The notes below the pieces were generated by a model. It worked only from the letters and a program-made list of their open reading frames with translations. It was not told where the DNA came from and did not search any database. DNA of 64,000 nt from Triplophysa rosa (lineage: Eukaryota > Chordata > Actinopteri > Cypriniformes > Nemacheilidae), in contig NC_079902.1 in assembly GCF_024868665.1 (NCBI RefSeq), positions 14,477,154-14,541,153 of the forward strand, read 5' to 3'. Shown one piece after another: positions 57,927 through 64,000 of this stretch (position 1 is its first letter; each line of letters starts with the position of its first letter). The position numbers and the translations under genes were made by a program.

Positions 57927-59153
57927 GACAGCAAGTAGAAGACAAGCGTTAAGTTATAGTGCTGAAGATAACTTAACCAACTGTGTAGCCTTTGATTTTC
58001 TTTAACATTACACACAGAATTGAGTGTGTGTGCTTATACAATAAACACAATAACATCTAAAGACATTATAATACACAAAAACAGCACACTTTGCTGAGGC
58101 TACTGAGAAAATCTGTGCATATCAAGATTTATATTTCTTAATTTTAGTTGCTGTGAACGATAGCAATGTAACACTGCCAGAAATATTTGACTTGACCGTA
58201 CATAAATAAACACAGCCATGCCAATTTGACCTCTCTTCCTCTCTAATTCTAATTCTCCATCACCAATTGAACATTGTGGTGGCTTCTCTAACCAGAGCTC
58301 ATCTAACTGCTGAAAAACTGTGAAATGGGGTCAGCAGAGCAAATCACTGGTCAACATATGCACAGTGGTCAAATGGAGAGATTTAGGAATGTGAAACTCC
58401 TGGGATTTACAGTTAAACCCCGTTTCATTTTCAGATTATAAACAGCATATTTAGAATATGCCTTTGATAAAAAACATTTTCTTCAAACGGTGAGTGATCA
58501 TATATCATCTATGTTCATACAATCACCACACAAAGCCCAGAGCTTCTGGTCACCCTGTCATGTGGATTCACTGTTTGTGCACATAGCAGTAAAGCAGTTT
58601 TAAGCAGTTTCATCCATCGCCCAATAGAGGGTAGTATTATCTCAGCATGCAACTGTATTATGAGTGGCTGAAGACAACATAAACTGAGCTTTTAGGACCC
58701 TGACACACTGTACTCAAACTGTGCCATGGAAATCCATTTAGCACATAATCTGACAACTACATAAAAGACGGGACACATTTACATAGTCACGGTCTTTCAA
58801 TACTGGTGGTCAAGTTATAAAGTGACTGTAAGAAAATCATGCTAGTTACAGCAGTTTTGAATCAGACCGGTACATGTGCCTCCCTTCACATAAACAGTTT
58901 ATGTGTGTTTGTAAAATATATAAGATATACATACATACTGTACATGTATATACCACAGTACTATACCACCCACTTAAAACACATTAAATATCTACCATCA
59001 AAAGACACAACACTCAAAAGTGGTAATACACTTATTTACAAACCTTCTGCTATATATTTTCTGCTATATAGATTCTGTTTGTATTAAATATTTTTTTGTC
59101 ACGTTCACAGTTACAACCTATAGTGAAATGTTATTCTGGTAATGTAGACTGCA

Positions 59154-59185
<32 letters not shown>

Positions 59186-61455
59186 TTGAAAATATATACA
59201 TTAAAAAGTTGAAATATACTCCAACTGTTCCAACTGTTTGGGGGAAAAGTGCAATTTATGTATTTAGAATTGTTCAAAGCAAAATAAATCTTTATATATA
59301 AATGTAGCCTTGACGCCAATGCAATGTTAAAACAAGCTCTTTTAAAGTGCAAAATGTCTAAGCCCTGTGAAATTTGTACCATGTGTAGCCATTTGTACCA
59401 TGTTCTGGGACACCAGTTTCAAAAATAAAGTGCATTTTATTACTGGTGTTAGTACCTAAAGTAAACATCCTAGAATGATCTTAAATCGAATGAAATTTTG
59501 TACTTACACCATGCCCTGCTGAAAGTGTTGGTACAGGGATTGCAGGAGATGAAGTTCAGTATGTCTGACGTAAGAAATTTATATACAGCAAGTACTCAAA
59601 CCTGGAACTTTCGACTGTAAATATTTGTCAGGGCTGTGTACAGCCTGCATGGAACATTTTTTGTTCGGATGGACCGCCTTTTTGTTGAGTCCAATGAGCA
59701 GACTACGTCATTGATGTCATCACAGGGCCTCTCCAGATGATTGCCCTGATTTATGTTTATCTGTGATTAACAGTATTTATTCTTGAAATAATTCACATTT
59801 CTGTGTACAGAGCAGAACTACTACACAGTTACAAAAAATCCCTTTAAGATTAGAGTTTCAGACATGTTTCTTTGTGAAAATATGGCTAGCGTGTAATTAA
59901 AACTCTCTCTATATTTGTCAGTTAAGAACAAAAATAATGATGATACATCCTTTGAACTGTCTGTCTCTCACACACCCACAAGCATAAATGAAGTACGACT
60001 CTGAAGAACACGGTTGTCATGGGAACACGTAGGCTTACAAATTACAACGACACATAAAAGCATTAAAGCAAACATTCGACCGCAAACTTTTTGCAAGGTT
60101 TGAACCGTAATGTCCATCCTACACTGTCCGCTCCCTGTAACCGCTTCAGCCGGGATTATTCTCTTGAAAATTTGTCACTGTTGCCCGGGCGAAGAGCCCA
60201 AAATGGAAAACTGAGCAATAAATCGATGTTCATTACTTCCGTCCCTGTGCAACACAAAAGCCTGTTTTTATGTCTCCGTCTGATCATAAGCTCATTAAAT
60301 CGAAAAAGTGGTCTGCTGTACTTAAGTTATATAAAAACATAAAAACACAAATGGCAATTTAAAAAGGGTTCAGCGGCATCAGATGAAATTATGATCGGGT
60401 AATGAAAGCCACTATATATATTTGACTAGACCCTTAATAATCAGCACCTTGCTGCGACACAAAGTGTTTTGGTAATTGTTTATAGTCATCTGTGAATACC
60501 CTATTTACCTCTAAATTCAAATCAACATCTATTTGTTATTAACGATTTACTTGTAAGGAAAAATATCCAGGCATCAGTGGGTGTCATTTTTTAACCTCAC
60601 AAACACACAACCACACGTGTGGTCTGCATAGAGAAAAGTAGTGCACTAGTCATGATAAAAGCATGAATGCACTCAAACAGTTAGTTGTGAACACACAAAA
60701 CGCACATTCCTGTTGGTCCCCATTACCATACACAGCATGTTTGACTAGGGGCTCACTGACCTGTGTAGGAAAAAGTAAATTAAACAGCAAATCAAACATA
60801 TTCAGGGGATTATATATTCAAGGCTGTTCCGCTTTCAACCTCCCACCCCTCCATCTCCTGTGAGAAATGGCTTCAGTTGTGGTTACATAACGTCAAACAG
60901 TGGAGTCGTAAGGTTAATGGTGAGCTGAGTATTTCCATTTTAATTTAAAGCGTGTTGTTGTGTCCCGACTGACAAACATTTAAAGCGGCGTCAGGGTTAG
61001 GGGAGGGGAAATGGAAATGAGAAACAACAGGAGTGACAGTAGCTCAATACTTGCCACAGAGTTAGAAACAGACCCGACCGCCCAAATAAACAATGCAGCC
61101 TGCAGGCTCAGCCAGTAACCGCAGAGCAAGTAAACTGTCACAAGTTGTAACACTACAGTATCAGCTCCAAGAATAATCACAGATGATGCTCAGCATTCTT
61201 GATTTTGTGGTGAATCATGGGGTCAATTATAGTTCATAATATGTATAATATGTCAAATATTTCTCAGTTTTTCTGAGAAACGCAAGACAGCCATAAATAC
61301 CAGAATAGCAGGTTCCATGAAAGAGCTCAAGAGGTTTATTGAAGGGGAATAATTGACACATACACAAATAGTTTTGGCCAGCCCTGTGCCTTTCTTTTAA
61401 ATTGAGGCTTGAAAAAATGTACAATAAGGTTGTTATTTGTTTATGCATTAGAATG
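57927..61455. other. Unassigned, mostly single-copy sequence
   Basis: No gene or transposon. A perfect (TA)n run lies at 59159-59185. The block at about 60090-60310 is GC-richer and repeat-free and is a candidate conserved non-coding element. Confidence 0.4.
59159..59185. repeat. (TA)n microsatellite
   Basis: About 13 perfect TA units. Confidence 0.96.
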
Positions 61456-61760
61456 AAGGGTAGTTCATCCAAAAATGAAAATTCTGTCATCATTTACTCA
61501 CCCTCCTGCCATTCTTAACCTGTAGGAGTTTCTTTCGTCTGCATAACACAAAATAAGATATTTTGAAGAATGTTCAGACTTGACTTCGACTGTATAGGAC
61601 ACAAAACTAATGTCAGTGGGTACCGCCGTTCTTCGGTTACCAACATTTTTCAGATTTTTTTGTATTTTGCAGAGAAAACAAAGTCATACAGGTTTGAAAT
61701 CACAAGAGGGTGACCACATGATGACAGAATTTTCTTTTTTGGGTGAACTATCCCTTTAAG
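61456..61760. mobile_element. Angel-like palindromic MITE, near full length
   Basis: Starts GGGTAGTTCATCCAAAAATG and ends GGGTGAACTATCCCTTTAAG. CATCATTTACTCACCCTC near the left answers GAGGGTGACCACATGATG near the right. The left TTAA is lost. Confidence 0.92.
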
Positions 61761-64000
61761 CTCCCGTCACCTGGAACCCTACAGCCTGTGATGTAAATTA
61801 CATCTACGGCGTTAAACTAACCATGACTGAACATAGATGTTATGAATTTTTTTATTATTTCTAGCAGAACAAGGAACGCTAAATTAGAGAGGCTGTGAAG
61901 TGCCCATAGCCATGTCCTAACACAGATACACAGTAAGTTGGAGCTTGTTATCCACTAGTGCATCTTCCTTCAGAAGGAAACCAGCCATCTCCTGCAACCC
62001 TATTCCAACAAGTCAGCTTGCACAGACACATTCGCCACGAAAAAATAAGATAATTGGACAGTTGCAATGGGAAGGACAAAAGGAACTAGTGAGACCAGTG
62101 CCAAACGATTCATCTGCGGGCAGACTTTCAAACATGACTGCATCTGGAAGCCAGTGACACTGAAGATATCCAATGGCTGAAACAGTTTTAAGCCACTGGT
62201 GAGACAATAAAAGATTTAATGAGGAAAAATACAGAGCGCGGAAATAGAATTGTCAAGCTGAATTGGTTCAAAGTGGCCATTGTCTCGTTATAGAGGCCAA
62301 AGGTAGCCAGGCTCATTCCTGGGTTTCCGTGTTAATTGTTTGACAGGTGTGTTTACGTAAAGTAAATCCTGTGTGTCTATAACAAGCCAGGGAACCTAAT
62401 TAAATGGCAGTAATCACACCTTAGCACATGTTAGTCGAAATCAATCACTGACAACATATAAATAAATAATGGAGTGCTGAATATGGCTAGGCTTTTATTG
62501 ATGTTAACCTTCGTACATTAGCACTGACTCCCAGTTATGTTTTAGACGCTTATTCTTCACTGTGTGCTCAACTTTTCTGAACGTAAATGGAAATCGAAGT
62601 GGGTAGAGAGAGCATCCTATCATGCATCACTGAACAAAGATTAATGTGCCAATTGTTTATTATAACAGATTTTAACACCTAAATTAGACCCCTTTTCTTG
62701 CAGTATATAGAAGTACTACTAAAATGTTTGTCTGAGGACTAGACAAAACGCAAACATTATAAAGCATCACACTGCTCAGTTTTTATTTACATATGTTTTT
62801 CATATTTATATCATACAAGCAATGTATTACAGTAAACCATATCCTTGTTGTCACACAGGAATGCTGAATGTCAAAGTATCAAAAATACACTCTTTGTTTG
62901 TACAGCTGTAGCTCATTACTATTCAGAAAGTATGCAGATTATAGAAAACAAGCATACAATATATTTGCAATGTGTGATGGCCTTCATTTAGACAATGCTT
63001 TGGCGTATATGGTAGTTGGATAAGTCTGCTTCAAAGAAACAAACAATCAAACAAATGATTTTTTGTTGGCCCAGGAATGTTTTAGTCACGCAGCTGTCAA
63101 ATAGAGGAATAATGGCACGTCTGCTTTATTCTGTTTTGTTTTTCCCTGTGAAGGACAGTCGGGCGCAGAGATGAATGGCACCCACGTTCTATCACACTCA
63201 TCACCCATCCACTTCTTAAAACAGGGTAGCCTCTCTTCTCACCCCTGCTCTACCAAACCTCTCAACATAATGCAATCACTGCACAGGAAAACTGAAATCA
63301 TAAGTGCTAATTTTGTTTGGATCCACAAACACTTAACCCATGCCCATCTTAGGTGCTTTTTCTGTGGCTGAATTATTTTGATATTCAGATTCAAAACAGG
63401 CACCAGAAGCCCTTTTATTTCCTTTTAACATCTGTAGTTTTGTAAACTTTAAAAACGTAAAAAATACTGAGATATCATGTGTTTAGGTGTTTTTTGTGAG
63501 AGGGGATATACTCAGTCCATATGCATTTGTCAGGATACGGAAACAGGTTGTTTTCTTCTCTGCTTTGTTGTTATTCACAGTGTTTTGTGTGTGTGCGTGT
63601 GTGTGTGTGCGTGTGTGTGTGTGTAAAATATACAGTTTGTACAGTATAAAAAACATTACGCCTATGGACTGTCCCCACGGAGATAGTAAACCAGACGTGT
63701 GTGTGCCTGAGTGTGTGTGTCACGGCTCAATTTTTAGAATTCTGTGGAAATGTTTTCCATTTATTCTCTTCTCAAAGAAAGCAAAAAACATAGTGCTTGT
63801 GGTTCCACGCCTCTTACCTACCACTGTGTCCACCTCCTGGTGAGGTTTAATTTTGACATGAGCTAATGTCATCTAATTCTTTTTCCTTTCAAACTCACTC
63901 ATGTGTATAAGAAACTATTCTAAAAAATACCAGTTATGACCAGTTGAGTGATACGCATTTGCTTTTCAGAGATTATAAACACTACGGTCAGAATAAAATA
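61761..64000. other. Unassigned sequence to the right edge
   Basis: No gene is recognised. The block 62200-62450 (for example GTTAATTGTTTGACAGGTGT) is repeat-free and a candidate conserved non-coding element. The last kilobase is ordinary AT-rich DNA apart from a GT tract. Confidence 0.4.
63584..63624. repeat. (GT)n microsatellite
   Basis: GT runs interrupted twice by GC (TGTGCGTGTG). Confidence 0.95.

Noticed and set aside
63487..63843. 118-codon frame with a hydrophobic N-terminus
   Set aside because: Much of it is translated GT microsatellite; no homology-like features.

Overview
This window is vertebrate nuclear DNA, most likely from a cyprinid (carp/barb/danio-type) fish. It is AT-rich, shows no recognisable intact multi-exon gene, and no open frame exceeds about 136 codons. 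It carries many dispersed repeats that I recognise as typical of cyprinid genomes: the 'TTAAAGGGATAGTTCACCC' palindromic MITE, hAT elements with CAGGGATGCACCGATACC or CAGGGGCGTAGCAGCC termini, DIRS-type retrotransposons and an L2-type LINE. It is probably intergenic DNA or a very long intron. Nothing resembles a prokaryote, plasmid or virus genome.

Layout. 1-5.6 kb: the 5' end and gag-like start of a DIRS-type retrotransposon (minus strand, running off the left edge), a GA microsatellite, part of an 'Angel-like' MITE, a decayed protein-coding tail and a 5'-truncated DIRS element with tyrosine-recombinase remains. 5.6-11.2 kb: mostly unassigned, with one transposon-like block at 7.7-9.3 kb. 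11.2-14.8 kb: a TTAA-flanked element split by an hAT insertion and by an 803-bp direct duplication next to the single N of the window. 14.8-24.5 kb: a dense transposon quarter (five hAT-type insertions, one nested inside another, a solo LTR, MITEs). 24.5-35.5 kb: mostly unique sequence with one TTAA-flanked nested element. 35.5-38.3 kb: an apparent three-layer nest, whose uninterrupted outer layer occurs as a short inverted paralogue at 44.3 kb. 38-50 kb: mostly unique sequence with MITEs, a LINE-tail-like block with a CA tract and an L2-type LINE remnant. 50.4-58 kb: an hAT with tRNA-like modules, a 306-bp hairpin MITE and a large palindromic Harbinger-like element carrying an LTR-like insert. 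58-64 kb: mostly unique, with one more MITE copy.

There is no operon or pathway to describe. The window records successive insertions, and target-site duplications (TSDs) give the clearest evidence: six hAT insertions have perfect 8-bp TSDs, one solo LTR has a 5-bp TSD, one Harbinger-like element has TAA flanks, and several elements have TTAA flanks. Two short stretches could be first coding exons of real genes, but this is weakly supported. Several moderately GC-rich non-repetitive blocks are candidates for conserved non-coding elements; only cross-species alignment can decide. I did not find a new biochemical system.
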